A stretch of DNA of 64,000 nucleotides, taken from contig CATWQC010000004.1 in the NCBI GenBank assembly GCA_958352845.1, forward strand, positions 62,001 to 126,000. The letters are read 5' to 3'. Position 1 is the first letter of the stretch. Every line of letters starts with the position of its first letter. Below, one piece after another: positions 1 to 8,633 of the stretch. The position numbers and the translations under genes were made by a program. The stretch comes from an uncultured Collinsella sp. Its GTDB lineage: Bacteria; Actinomycetota; Coriobacteriia; Coriobacteriales; Coriobacteriaceae. The notes beneath the pieces were generated by a model. It made no database searches and was not told where the DNA came from. It saw only the letters and a list, made by a program, of their open reading frames with translations.

Positions 1-251
1 TCGGCAAGGGTGGTGCCCGGAACCTTCTCGGTCACGAGCGCCCAGCCGTTGGCGTTCTCGAGCTGGGAAACCTCGAGAGCCTTGGGGCTGCGGATGCCGC
101 ACTCATTGATGCGGGCAAGATTCAAAGCCTCGTTGAACACGTCGGAGACAGGCTTGGTCTCGTTAAAGACCTTGACGATCTTGTCTCCCAGGTCGTAAAC
201 GACCTTGTTGCCACGGCGGACGAGCTCGGTCTTGGAATCGGGTAGCAGCAT
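1..251 (-). CDS. N-terminal fragment of a probable kinase-fold phosphotransferase (cut by window edge)
   Basis: The reading frame starts at ATG 251 behind a GAAAGGA ribosome site and runs off the left edge after about 83 residues. The visible part has a glycine-containing strand and lysine (GDKIVKVFNE) like the N-lobe of aminoglycoside-phosphotransferase or choline-kinase-like proteins, then an alpha-rich stretch and a second strand (WALVTEK). The catalytic HxD and DxD parts lie outside the window, so activity and substrate cannot be judged. It is downstream of and co-oriented with adhE, separated by a GC-rich hairpin, so it is probably a separate unit. The family call rests on fold-level resemblance only. 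Confidence 0.5.
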   Translation of the reverse strand, partial: MLLPDSKTELVRRGNKVVYDLGDKIVKVFNETKPVSDVFNEALNLARINECGIRSPKALEVSQLENANGWALVTEKVPGTTLA

Positions 252-284
252 GGTTGCATCCTTTCAACGATGCGATAGAAGCGA

Positions 285-321
285 CGGCGGGGGTGTGTGA
301 AACACCCGTGCACCCCCGCCG
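285..321. terminator. GC-rich hairpin after adhE
   Basis: An 11-bp perfect stem (285-295 with 311-321, CGGCGGGGGTG/CACCCCCGCCG) lies between the adhE stop and the next gene. No U-run directly follows it on the adhE strand, so it is a probable but non-canonical terminator. Confidence 0.45.
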
Positions 322-340
322 CAAAAAACCGTGCTAAAAA

Positions 341-2989
341 CTAGCAGACGGCGTAGTCCTGGGGCTCGCGGCCGTAGTAGGCGTCCAGGTAGAGCTCCTT
401 GATCTCGCTCATGAGCGGGTAGCGCGGGTTAGCGCCGGTGCACTGGTCGTTGAATGCCTGCTCGGTCATCTCGTCGAGGGTGTCGAGGAAGTACTGCTCG
501 TCAACACCGTAGTCGGCGATGGTCTTCTTGACACCGATGAAGTCCTTGAGCTCCTCGAGCTTCGTGATGAAGTTCTCGAAGACCTCCTTGTCGTCCTTGC
601 CCTCGATGCCGCAGTACTTGGCCATCTCGGCGTAGTTGTGCAGCGCGTTGGGGTAAGGATACTGGGAGAAGGTACCCATCTTGACGGGAGCCTCGGCGGC
701 GTTGTAGCGCATGACGCGGGTCAGGATGACGGCGTTAGCGATGCCGTGGGGCAGGTGATGGAAAGCGCCGAGCTTGTGAGCCATGGAGTGGTTGAGGCCC
801 AGGAAGGCGTTGGCGAAGGCCATACCGGCCATGCAGGAGGCGTTGTGCATCTCCTCGCGGGCGTGCGGGTCCTTGGCGCCGTTCGTGAAGCTGGAGGGCA
901 GGTTCTCAAAGACGAGCTTGGCAGCGCGCTCGGAGAGGCCCTTGGTGTAGTCGGAAGCCATGATGGAGACGTAGGACTCGATGGCGTGGGTCATGACGTC
1001 GATGCCGGAGGCAGCGGTCAGGCCGCGCGGGGCGGTCATGCAGTTGTCGGCGTCGACGATAGCCATGTTGGGGAGCAGCGCGTAGTCGGCGAGCGGCCAC
1101 TTGATGCCGGTCTCCTTGTCGGTGATGATGGCGAACGGCGTGCACTCGGAGCCGGTACCCGAGGAGGTCGGGACGGCGACGAAGTAGGCCTTCTTGCCCA
1201 TCTCGGGGAAGGCGAAGATACGCTTGCGGATGTCCATGAAGTCCATGGCCATGTCCTCAAACTTGCACTCGGGGTGCTCGTACATCATCCACATGATCTT
1301 GCCGGCGTCCATAGCGGAGCCACCGCCGACGGCGATGATGACGTCCGGCTCAAAGAGAGCCATCTGCTTGGCGCCGCGACGTGCGCACTGCAGCGACGGA
1401 TCGGGCTCGACGTCGTAGAAGCAGTCGTGGGCGATGCCCATCTCGTCGAGCTTGGCCTCGATGGCGCGGGTGTTGCCATTCTTGAAGAGGAACTGGTCGG
1501 TAACGATGAAGGCGCGCTTCTTGCCCATGACGTTGCCCAGCTCGTCGAGGGCGACGGGCGTGGAACCCTTCTTGAAGTAGACCTTCTCGGGAGCGCGGAA
1601 CCACAGCATGTTCTCACGGCGCTCGGCCACAGTCTTAACGTTGATCAAGTGCTTCACCCCAACGTTCTCGGAGACGGAGTTGCCGCCCCAGGAGCCGCAG
1701 CCCAGGGTCAGAGACGGCTTCATGCCAAAGTTGTACAGGTCGCCGATGCCACCGTGCGAGGACGGGGTGTTGATGACGATGCGGCAGGCCTTCATGACGT
1801 GCTCGAACAGGCTGATCTTTTCGGCCTGGGCGGGGTGCACGTACAGAGAGGCGGTGTGGCCCGGGCCACCGGCGAGCACCAGGTTCTCGGCCTTGTCGAC
1901 GGCCTCCTGGAAGTCCTTGGCGTGGTACATGGCCAGGACTGGGGAGAGCTTCTCGTGGGAGAACTCCTCCTTGGCGGGGTCGGTGGAGGTGACCTCGGCG
2001 ATCAGGATCTTAGTCTTGGCGGGAACCTCGATGCCGGCGAGCTCGGCGATCTTGGCGGCAGCCATGCCGGGGATGCGGTGATCGAGGGCGCCGTTCTTGA
2101 ACATGGCGGCACGCAGGGCCTCCATCTCGGCACCCTGCTTGACGAAGTAGCAGCCGCGCTTCTGGAACTCGGCCTTGACCTGGTCGTAGATGGTGTCGAT
2201 GACGGTCACGGACTGCTCGGAAGCGCAGATCATGCCGTTGTCGAAGGTCTTGGAGTGGATGATGGAGTTGACTGCGAGCAGAACGTCGGCGGTGTCGTCG
2301 ATGACGACCGGGGTGTTACCGGCGCCAACGCCCAGGGCGGGCTTGCCCGAGGAGTAGGCGGCCTTGACCATGCCCGGGCCACCGGTGGCGAGGATGATGT
2401 CGACGTCGCGCATGACCATGTTGGTCAGCTCGATGGAGGGGACATCGACCCAGCCGATGATGCCCTCGGGGGCACCAGCCTTGACGGCGGCGTCAAGCAC
2501 GAGCTTGGCGGCGGCGATGGTGCACTTGGCGGCAGCCGGGTGCGGGGAGATGATGATGGCGTTGCGGGTCTTCAGGCTGATCAGCGTCTTGAAGATTGCG
2601 GTGGAGGTGGGGTTGGTCGTCGGGATGACGGCGCCCACGATGCCGATGGGCTCGGCGATCTTGGTGATGCCGTAAGCCTCGTCGCGCTCCAGGACACCAC
2701 AGGTCTTGGTGTTCTTGTAAGCGTTGTAGATGTACTCTGCGGCGTAGTGGTTCTTGATGACCTTGTCCTCAAGAACGCCGCGGCCGGTCTCCTCGATGGC
2801 CATTTTCGCCAACGGGATACGAGCCTTGTTGGCGGCCATGGCGGCCTCATAGAAGATCTTGTCGACCTGCTCCTGCGTGTACGTAGCAAAAAGCGCCTGG
2901 GCCTCTCGCATCTGAGCGAGCTTAGCCTCAAGCGCCTCTACGTTGTCCACAATTGCGGGAGTAGTGTTTTCCGGTGACTTTTTCACCAT
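341..2989 (-). CDS. adhE: bifunctional acetaldehyde-CoA/alcohol dehydrogenase AdhE
   Basis: This 882-residue protein is the full fermentative AdhE fusion. Residues about 1-440 are a CoA-acylating aldehyde dehydrogenase with catalytic Cys255 in GMICASEQS. After a linker, the C-terminal half is an iron-dependent alcohol dehydrogenase with the GGGSAMDAGK nucleotide site and metal-binding histidines in LNHSMAHKLGAFHH. It reduces acetyl-CoA to ethanol in two NADH-using steps, in the cytoplasm, usually as spirosome filaments. The start ATG 2989 follows AGGAGACACAA at good spacing. It appears to be a single-gene unit with its own extended -10 promoter upstream and a hairpin downstream. Length and motifs match the family. 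Confidence 0.97.
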   Translation of the reverse strand: MVKKSPENTTPAIVDNVEALEAKLAQMREAQALFATYTQEQVDKIFYEAAMAANKARIPLAKMAIEETGRGVLEDKVIKNHYAAEYIYNAYKNTKTCGVLERDEAYGITKIAEPIGIVGAVIPTTNPTSTAIFKTLISLKTRNAIIISPHPAAAKCTIAAAKLVLDAAVKAGAPEGIIGWVDVPSIELTNMVMRDVDIILATGGPGMVKAAYSSGKPALGVGAGNTPVVIDDTADVLLAVNSIIHSKTFDNGMICASEQSVTVIDTIYDQVKAEFQKRGCYFVKQGAEMEALRAAMFKNGALDHRIPGMAAAKIAELAGIEVPAKTKILIAEVTSTDPAKEEFSHEKLSPVLAMYHAKDFQEAVDKAENLVLAGGPGHTASLYVHPAQAEKISLFEHVMKACRIVINTPSSHGGIGDLYNFGMKPSLTLGCGSWGGNSVSENVGVKHLINVKTVAERRENMLWFRAPEKVYFKKGSTPVALDELGNVMGKKRAFIVTDQFLFKNGNTRAIEAKLDEMGIAHDCFYDVEPDPSLQCARRGAKQMALFEPDVIIAVGGGSAMDAGKIMWMMYEHPECKFEDMAMDFMDIRKRIFAFPEMGKKAYFVAVPTSSGTGSECTPFAIITDKETGIKWPLADYALLPNMAIVDADNCMTAPRGLTAASGIDVMTHAIESYVSIMASDYTKGLSERAAKLVFENLPSSFTNGAKDPHAREEMHNASCMAGMAFANAFLGLNHSMAHKLGAFHHLPHGIANAVILTRVMRYNAAEAPVKMGTFSQYPYPNALHNYAEMAKYCGIEGKDDKEVFENFITKLEELKDFIGVKKTIADYGVDEQYFLDTLDEMTEQAFNDQCTGANPRYPLMSEIKELYLDAYYGREPQDYAVC

Positions 2990-3029
2990 TTGTGTCTCCT
3001 TGCGATCGGAGATTTACCCTACAAGATGC

Positions 3030-3038
3030 ATGATAGCA
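3030..3038 (-). promoter_or_regulatory. extended -10 promoter of adhE
   Basis: On the minus strand TGCTATCAT has the TGn extension plus a -10 hexamer, about 40 nt before the adhE start. A small palindrome (TGAACCGTTTCA, 3100-3111) lies further upstream and could be an operator. The rest of 2990-3140 shows no gene. Confidence 0.45.
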
Positions 3039-3140
3039 AGAAATAATTCGGTGAACGGTCAGATTCCCGTAAAAGACAAACTAAAACGCTTCAATCAAAT
3101 GAACCGTTTCAACTAAAACTATGCCCAATGCATCGCCCCG

Positions 3141-3191
3141 CTCATTGGGGACAGACTTACATGAGTGCTTCCACTCATTGGGGACAGACAT
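3141..3191 (+). repeat. left pair of REP-like repeats
   Basis: Two tandem copies of a GGGGACAGAC-containing repeat (3141-3167 and 3172-3191), with only 4 nt between them. The first continues into ACATGAGTG, the second into ATCG, so they are two subtypes, each with its own mirror partner on the right side. Confidence 0.85.
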
Positions 3192-3319
3192 CGATTTGCC
3201 ATTTTGCCGTTCTGGGCCTGTTATTGCCGCTTATTGGATATAAATAGGTTGCAGGCTCAGCATTTCGCGTTGCTTCTCTCCTTTTAGGTGTTGCCTGAAC
3301 AGTTTTGAAAGGAGAGATT

Positions 3320-4096
3320 ATGCCCCGATGCGCCCGCCCCGTTTCGATCACCGGCTATTACCACGTCTTTGACCGTGGCAACTCTAAACAGATTATTTTT
3401 GAAGATGACTCCGACCGTTATCGTTTCTTATCGGATATCTCGGACAGGTTTGCGCGCCATGACGTGGCGGTGTTAGCTTGGTGCCTTATGGACAACCACT
3501 TCCATTTGATGATTGATGACCCATTTGACAACCTTTCAAAGGCAATGCAGTGCGCGCTGACGGCATATGCTAAGTATTTCAATGGGAAAACGGGGAGAAC
3601 GGGACATCTGTTTGACAATCGCTATTCGCGGGTCGCGGGCGAGTCGGACACGCAGGCGGTGCAGCTGCTCGACTATATTCATCTCAATCCCGTGAAAGGT
3701 GCGCTTGACTCGCTCGAGGCGTACCGCTGGTCAAGCTATAAGGCGTATCAGCTGGGCTATGATCCCTTTGACATCTGTGATGCGGCCCCTATGCTCGATA
3801 TTGTCGGAGGCTCCCGTTGCTATTGCGAGCATCTCGAGGAAGTTGCCGGGCGCATCTGGTCAATGGAGGTTCTTCCACGCCGGCGGATCCCCGATGAGGA
3901 GGCCCTTTCCGTTGCGCGCGAAGTTCTGCCGAGCATAGATCCTTCGCTGCTCAAGGCCCTGCCACGCCCCGAACGCGATGCCTGTCTGCTGAGGCTCAGG
4001 CGGGCACATCTCACGGTTAAGCAAATTGCCCGTATCACCGGTATCGGCGCCACGAGCGTGACCAAGGCAACTGCAGGCTGGAAGGATGCAGCGTGA
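3320..4096 (+). CDS. REP-associated tyrosine transposase (Y1/HUH family)
   Basis: A 258-residue protein starting at ATG 3320 behind AAAGGAGAG. It has the HUH motif HFH (His60, His62, in LMDNHFHLMI) and the catalytic tyrosine in DYIHLNPVKG (about Tyr119), both typical of IS200-like RAYT enzymes that nick single-stranded REP hairpins. The C-terminal third (LTVKQIARITGIGATSVTKA) looks like a helix-turn-helix and may help bind the flanking repeats. The frame is intact and the catalytic residues are present, so it may be active. A TTG codon five codons upstream is in frame, but the ribosome site favours the ATG. Confidence 0.9.
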   Translation: MPRCARPVSITGYYHVFDRGNSKQIIFEDDSDRYRFLSDISDRFARHDVAVLAWCLMDNHFHLMIDDPFDNLSKAMQCALTAYAKYFNGKTGRTGHLFDNRYSRVAGESDTQAVQLLDYIHLNPVKGALDSLEAYRWSSYKAYQLGYDPFDICDAAPMLDIVGGSRCYCEHLEEVAGRIWSMEVLPRRRIPDEEALSVAREVLPSIDPSLLKALPRPERDACLLRLRRAHLTVKQIARITGIGATSVTKATAGWKDAA

Positions 4097-4137
4097 GGCA
4101 GGGGCCGGAGCCAGTCGGTGTGCCGCTTGCGTGCGCC

Positions 4138-4188
4138 ATGTCTGTCCCCAATGCGTGAAAACACTCATGTAAGTCTGTCCCCAATGAG
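4138..4188 (-). repeat. right pair of REP-like repeats
   Basis: The mirror image of the left pair: 4138-4157 is the inner repeat and 4162-4188 the outer one. The outer copy is a perfect 27-nt inverted match to 3141-3167. Confidence 0.85.
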
Positions 4189-4200
4189 TGCAATGAGTGC

Positions 4201-4234
4201 AAAAAAGGCGCCCTCCGTAGGGGAGGGCGCCTTT
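4201..4234 (-). terminator. Rho-independent terminator of rpmB
   Basis: A 10-bp GC stem (4207-4216 with 4222-4231), extended by A-T pairs and followed on the minus strand by six U residues. It lies 70 nt after the rpmB stop. Confidence 0.85.
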
Positions 4235-4302
4235 GGTAAGTTCTATATGAACGCGAGGTCTTTGACCCGGAGAGTCCGAGGTACTTGTTGGTAAGACCTT
4301 AT

Positions 4303-4491
4303 TTACGAGCGCGCAACCTTGCCGGACTTGAGGCAGGTGGAGCAAACGTTCATCTTGCGACGGTGACCATCGACGACGACGTAGACGCGCTGGATGTTGG
4401 GGCGGAACTTACGGTTGGTGACGCGGTGAGAGTGGCTGATGGAGCGACCGGCAACGGGGTGCTTACCGCAAACTTCGCAAACTTTGGACAT
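4303..4491 (-). CDS. rpmB: 50S ribosomal protein L28, zinc-binding form
   Basis: A 62-residue basic protein beginning MSKVCEVCGK, with start ATG 4491 after AAGGAGGGTCAGTT. Two CxxC pairs (CEVC and CSTC) identify the zinc-ribbon (C+) version of L28 rather than the zinc-independent paralogue. The conserved GRSISHSH and NRKFRPN segments are present. It is a large-subunit ribosomal protein encoded as a single gene with its own promoter and terminator. Confidence 0.95.
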   Translation of the reverse strand: MSKVCEVCGKHPVAGRSISHSHRVTNRKFRPNIQRVYVVVDGHRRKMNVCSTCLKSGKVARS

Positions 4492-4545
4492 AACTGACCC
4501 TCCTTGGGCGACAAACGAACATGTCGCGTTAACAAACAAGCCTGA

Positions 4546-4554
4546 ACTATAGCA
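4546..4554 (-). promoter_or_regulatory. extended -10 promoter of rpmB
   Basis: TGCTATAGT on the minus strand, about 55 nt before the rpmB start, is an extended -10 element. The same nine bases occur upstream of rpsT. In the rest of this gap (4555-4782) I see no gene, only a weak hairpin near 4719-4733. Confidence 0.55.
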
Positions 4555-4782
4555 CAGAAGCAGCTCCCTGTGCGTAATCTACACAGAGATATTCCTCTTT
4601 TGGCGATAGTGCTCACGCCACGGCCCTGGACGTAGATCCGATTTGCGTGCAGCAGAGGGGATTATGCCAGCTCGTGCGTGCGTTTTCAAGCTCGTCCCAC
4701 AAATATATATAGGTTTATGGAGCATTGGGCTCCGTTTACGGATTGCTCTGTATTTATGCTCGCAATTAAGCTCGAGGTTGGC

Positions 4783-4788
4783 TACACT
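4783..4788 (+). promoter_or_regulatory. possible -10 of the pyr operon
   Basis: TACACT lies at the right distance to start a transcript just before the PyrR-binding hairpin. No good -35 is visible, so this is tentative. Confidence 0.3.
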
Positions 4789-4818
4789 ATCCCTTGACCA
4801 TTAAAGGGGTACGAGATA

Positions 4819-4864
4819 CCCACATGGAATTACATTGCTGCCAAAGAGCAGCCCTTCCTGTGGG
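4819..4864 (+). promoter_or_regulatory. PyrR-binding leader hairpin of the pyr operon
   Basis: The lower stem is CCCACA-GGAA (4819-4828/9) pairing with TTCC-TGTGGG (4855-4864) with one bulged base. Then comes an asymmetric internal loop, an upper stem GCTGC/GCAGC (4837-4841 with 4848-4852) and a hexaloop CAAAGA. This matches the layout of Bacillus-type PyrR binding loops (lower stem, bulge, 5-bp upper stem, CNGNGA-like hexaloop), with A instead of G at loop position 3. PyrR bound to UMP would stabilise it and favour the downstream terminator. Confidence 0.7.
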
Positions 4865-4903
4865 TGTCTGGTCCGCTTTGAGCGGTCGGGCATCTATTTT
4901 TTT
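4862..4903 (+). terminator. pyr operon attenuator terminator
   Basis: An imperfect hairpin (about 4862-4895, core CCGCT-TTG-AGCGG) is followed by a run of seven T. It lies about 40 nt before the pyrR ribosome site and shares a few bases with the PyrR-binding hairpin. Confidence 0.6.
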
Positions 4904-4930
4904 GACTGTGTCAGCAGTCAAGACATGTGA

Positions 4931-5527
<597 letters not shown>

Positions 5528-5531
5528 TACC

Positions 5532-6476
5532 GTGGCGTTCAACCATAAGCACCTGATCGACATTACCGAGTACTCCGAAGAGGACATCAAGCTCATCCTC
5601 GAGACCGCCAAGGCGTTCTCCGAGGTCAACGAGCGTGCTATCAAGAAGGTCCCCACGCTCAAGGGCAAGACCATCGTCAACATGTTCAACGAGCCCTCGA
5701 CGCGCACCCGCAGCTCCTTCGAGCTCGCCGAGAAGCGTCTTTCGGCCGACAGCCTTAACTTTGGCGGCTCCTCGACCTCCACGGTCAAGGGCGAGAGCCT
5801 TGTCGACACCGTCGAGACCCTCAACGCCTATAAGATCGACTGTATCGTCGTGCGTGATAAGCACGCCGGCGCTCCCTACATCGTCACGCAGAACTCGCCC
5901 GCGAGCGTCATCTGCGCCGGTGACGGCAAGCACAACCATCCCACGCAGGCCCTGCTCGACCTGTACACCATCTGGGAGCACAAGGGTGACTTCCACGGTC
6001 TGAAGGTCGCTGTCGTCGGCGATATCGCGCACTCCCGCGTCTGCGGCTCGCTGATCCCCGCCCTTAAGATCATGGGCTGCGAGACCTACGCCGTCGCCCC
6101 CGGCACGCTGCTGCCGCCGGCGCCCGAGGTTCTGGGCTGCGACCACGTGACGAGCGACCTCGATTCCGTCCTGCCCGAGCTGGACGTCGTCTACATGCTG
6201 CGCGTGCAGCAGGAGCGCCTCGAGGGTGCCCCGTTCCCGACCATTCGTGAGTACCACAGGCTCTTCGGCCTGACCAAGGACCGCGAGAAGCTCATGAAGC
6301 CCGATGCGATCATCTGCCACCCGGGTCCCATCAACCGCGGCGTCGAGTTCGACTCCTATATGGCCGACCACCCGCAACGCTCCGTCATCCTGGAGCAGGT
6401 CTACGCCGGTATCTGCGTGCGTATGGCTATCCTGTATCTGCTGCTTGGAGGTGCCGATAATGGCCTTGCTTCTTAA
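5532..6476 (+). CDS. pyrB: aspartate carbamoyltransferase catalytic subunit
   Basis: A 314-residue protein with the carbamoyl-phosphate site STRTR, the HPTQALLDLYTI segment and the C-terminal HPGPINRGVE motif. It joins carbamoyl phosphate and aspartate to N-carbamoylaspartate, the committed step of pyrimidine synthesis. The start chosen is GTG 5532, because GGGAGGTG inside the pyrR 3' end sits at proper spacing. The gene follows pyrR by 4 nt. No regulatory subunit PyrI is seen nearby. Confidence 0.96.
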   Translation: MAFNHKHLIDITEYSEEDIKLILETAKAFSEVNERAIKKVPTLKGKTIVNMFNEPSTRTRSSFELAEKRLSADSLNFGGSSTSTVKGESLVDTVETLNAYKIDCIVVRDKHAGAPYIVTQNSPASVICAGDGKHNHPTQALLDLYTIWEHKGDFHGLKVAVVGDIAHSRVCGSLIPALKIMGCETYAVAPGTLLPPAPEVLGCDHVTSDLDSVLPELDVVYMLRVQQERLEGAPFPTIREYHRLFGLTKDREKLMKPDAIICHPGPINRGVEFDSYMADHPQRSVILEQVYAGICVRMAILYLLLGGADNGLAS

Positions 6477-7749
6477 GAATGCCCACGTCGTCGACCCGTC
6501 CGTCGAGCTTGACGGTGTCGTTGACGTCCTGATTGACGGCGACAAGATCGCCGAGGTCGGCGAGAATCTCGCCGTCGAGGGAGCCGAGGTCCGCGACCTT
6601 TCCGGCAAGTACCTCGTCCCCGGCCTGGTGGATATGCACGTTCACCTTCGCGAGCCCGGCTACGAGGTCAAAGAGGACATCGAGAGCGGCACCCGCGCAG
6701 CTGCCAAGGGCGGCTTTACCGGCGTGTGCTCCATGCCCAATACCGATCCCGTCACCGATAACGGCACCGTTGTGGAGTTCGTCAAGTCCCGTGCTGCCGA
6801 GGTCGGTCACTGCCGCGTCTATCCGTCGGGCGCCATGACCCGCGGTCTTAAGGGCGAGGCCATGTCCGAGATGGGCGATATGGTCGCCCACGGCGCCGTC
6901 GCCTTCACCGACGACGGTCGTGGCGTGCAGGGCGCGGGCATGCTCCGTCGCTGCATGGACTACGGCAAGATGTTCGGCAAGGTCTTTATGAGCCACTGCC
7001 AGGACGAGGACCTGGTCGGCCACGGCCAGATCAACGAGGGCAAGGTTTCGACCCGTCTGGCTCTCGAGGGCTGGCCGGCTGCCGGCGAGGAGCTCCAGAT
7101 CGCCCGTGACATTGAGATCGCCAAGCTGACCGGTGCCAAGCTGCACATCCAGCACATCTCCACCTCTCACGGTCTCGAGCTCGTGCGTGCCGGTAAGGCC
7201 GCCGGCGTTCAGGTTACCTGCGAGGCCACCCCGCACCACATGTTCCTGACCGAGAACGACCTGGACGAGACCTACAACACCTCGCTCAAGGTCAACCCGC
7301 CGCTGCGTACCGAGGAGGATGCCGAGGCCATCCGTCAGGGCGTCATCGACGGCACCGTCGACGCTATCGTCACCGATCACGCTCCCCACACCCCGTGGGA
7401 GAAGGCCCGCGAGTTCGAGCTTGCGCCCTTTGGTATGATCGGCCTCGAGACCTCGCTGTCGCTCGTACTCACCGAGCTGGTCAACACGGGCAAGATGAGC
7501 ATGGGCCGCATGGTCGAGCTCATGGCCATCAAGCCGCGTGAGATCCTAGGCCTCGACCAGGTTCAGGTCAAGGCGGGCTCCGTTGCCGACCTGACCGTGT
7601 TCGACGCGTCCGCCACCTGGACGGTTGGCGAGGACGGTTACGAGTCGCGCGCCGAGAACTCCGGTTTCGCCGGCCGCACGCTTACCGGTCGCGCCACCGA
7701 TGTGTTTGTCGGCGGTAAGCAGACGCTCGCCGACGGCTGCATCTGCTAG
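6460..7749 (+). CDS. pyrC: dihydroorotase
   Basis: A 429-residue amidohydrolase with the metal-binding DMHVHLREPG and TDHAPHT motifs of class I dihydroorotase. It closes carbamoylaspartate to dihydroorotate. The start ATG 6460 overlaps the end of pyrB by 17 nt and has GGAGGTG upstream, so it is translationally coupled. A stable hairpin follows it before pyrK. Confidence 0.96.
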   Translation: MALLLKNAHVVDPSVELDGVVDVLIDGDKIAEVGENLAVEGAEVRDLSGKYLVPGLVDMHVHLREPGYEVKEDIESGTRAAAKGGFTGVCSMPNTDPVTDNGTVVEFVKSRAAEVGHCRVYPSGAMTRGLKGEAMSEMGDMVAHGAVAFTDDGRGVQGAGMLRRCMDYGKMFGKVFMSHCQDEDLVGHGQINEGKVSTRLALEGWPAAGEELQIARDIEIAKLTGAKLHIQHISTSHGLELVRAGKAAGVQVTCEATPHHMFLTENDLDETYNTSLKVNPPLRTEEDAEAIRQGVIDGTVDAIVTDHAPHTPWEKAREFELAPFGMIGLETSLSLVLTELVNTGKMSMGRMVELMAIKPREILGLDQVQVKAGSVADLTVFDASATWTVGEDGYESRAENSGFAGRTLTGRATDVFVGGKQTLADGCIC

Positions 7750-7769
7750 CATAGCCTTATCGCTTTTGT

Positions 7770-7797
7770 GCGCGGCGCCCTTGCGGTGCCGCGCTTT
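7770..7797 (+). terminator. intra-operon hairpin between pyrC and pyrK
   Basis: Stem GCGCGGC/GCCGCGC (7770-7776 with 7788-7794) followed by TTTCTG. It could partly terminate transcription and split the pyr operon into two expression levels. Confidence 0.4.
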
Positions 7798-7841
7798 CTG
7801 TTCGCCTGAACCATGCATCCGCATGGGGGATTGGAGCGTCT

Positions 7842-8633
7842 ATGCCCACACCTTCCACTGCACGCATGCACGACTTCGAGGTCGTCTCGAACCAGGAGAT
7901 TGCCGACGGCATCTTCTCGCTCGTCATCTCGGCCCCCAAGCTTGCAAGTGCGCTCAAGCCCGGTCAGTTTGTGAACATCGCCGTACCCGGCGATGCGTCC
8001 TCGCTGCTTCGCGTGCCCCTGAGCTACTACCGCGCCGACGCCGAGGCCGGCACCGTCGAGCTGTGGTACGCCGTCGTGGGCGACGATACCCGTCGTTTGT
8101 CCCAGATGGGCCCTGGCTCCACCTCTAACCTGCTGGGCCCCGGTGGCCGTGGCTGGATGGTACCCGAGGGCACCAGGAAGGCCCTGCTCGTCGCCGGTGG
8201 CATCGGCGTTCCTCCTGTGCTGTGCCTGGCCGGTATGCTTGCCGAGCAGGGTGTTGACGTGGATGTGTGCCTGGGCTTTGGTACCGCTTCCAAGGCCGTG
8301 GGCGTCGATGAGTTCCGCGCGCTGTGCGATACGGTTAACGTGTGCACCGACGACGGCACGCTGGGCACGCATGGTTTTTGCACCGACCCGGCAGCCGAGC
8401 TGCTCGGCGAGGGCGGCTACGACTATGTGGCCAGCTGCGGCCCCGCTGTCATGATGAAGAAAGTCGCCGCCGCTGCCGCCGAGGCCGGTGCGTACTGCGA
8501 GGTGTCGCTTGAGCGCATGATGAGCTGTGGCTTTGGCGCCTGCAACACCTGCAATGTAGAGACGGTCGACGGTATGAAGGGCGCCTGCATGTGCGGCCCC
8601 GTGTTCGATGCTTCCAAGGTGGTGGTCTTCTAG
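7842..8633 (+). CDS. pyrK: dihydroorotate dehydrogenase B electron-transfer subunit PyrK
   Basis: A 263-residue ferredoxin-reductase-like protein. The N-terminal beta-barrel binds FAD (RVPLSYYRAD region), the middle has the GGIGVPPV nucleotide site, and the C-terminus carries a 2Fe-2S cluster with cysteines in CGFGACNTC and CMCG. It passes electrons from the PyrD flavin to NAD+. Its presence next to pyrD marks the class 1B enzyme. The start ATG 7842 has GGGGATTGGAG upstream. Confidence 0.94.
   Translation: MPTPSTARMHDFEVVSNQEIADGIFSLVISAPKLASALKPGQFVNIAVPGDASSLLRVPLSYYRADAEAGTVELWYAVVGDDTRRLSQMGPGSTSNLLGPGGRGWMVPEGTRKALLVAGGIGVPPVLCLAGMLAEQGVDVDVCLGFGTASKAVGVDEFRALCDTVNVCTDDGTLGTHGFCTDPAAELLGEGGYDYVASCGPAVMMKKVAAAAAEAGAYCEVSLERMMSCGFGACNTCNVETVDGMKGACMCGPVFDASKVVVF

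Larger units (their letters stand above)
3141..4188 (+). mobile_element. REP-associated tyrosine transposase (RAYT) element with nested inverted REP-like ends
   Basis: A Y1/HUH transposase gene is bracketed by two repeats on each side. The outer repeat, 27 nt at 3141-3167, is the perfect reverse complement of 4162-4188. The inner repeat at 3172-3191 matches 4138-4157 in inverse orientation with one mismatch. All four share a GGGGACAGAC core. The unit sits cleanly between the adhE promoter region and the rpmB terminator, as expected for a mobilised or domesticated RAYT/REP unit. Confidence 0.85.

Noticed and set aside
638..2977. A long open frame (779 codons) on the plus strand opposite adhE
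   Set aside because: It is a mirror of the GC-rich adhE codons, has an Ala/Gly/Val/Asp-biased composition with no recognisable domain and no ribosome site. adhE is certain.
3860..4345. An open frame through the right REP repeats on the minus strand
   Set aside because: It translates the repeats (CTHWGQT twice) and overlaps the transposase, the rpmB terminator and part of rpmB.
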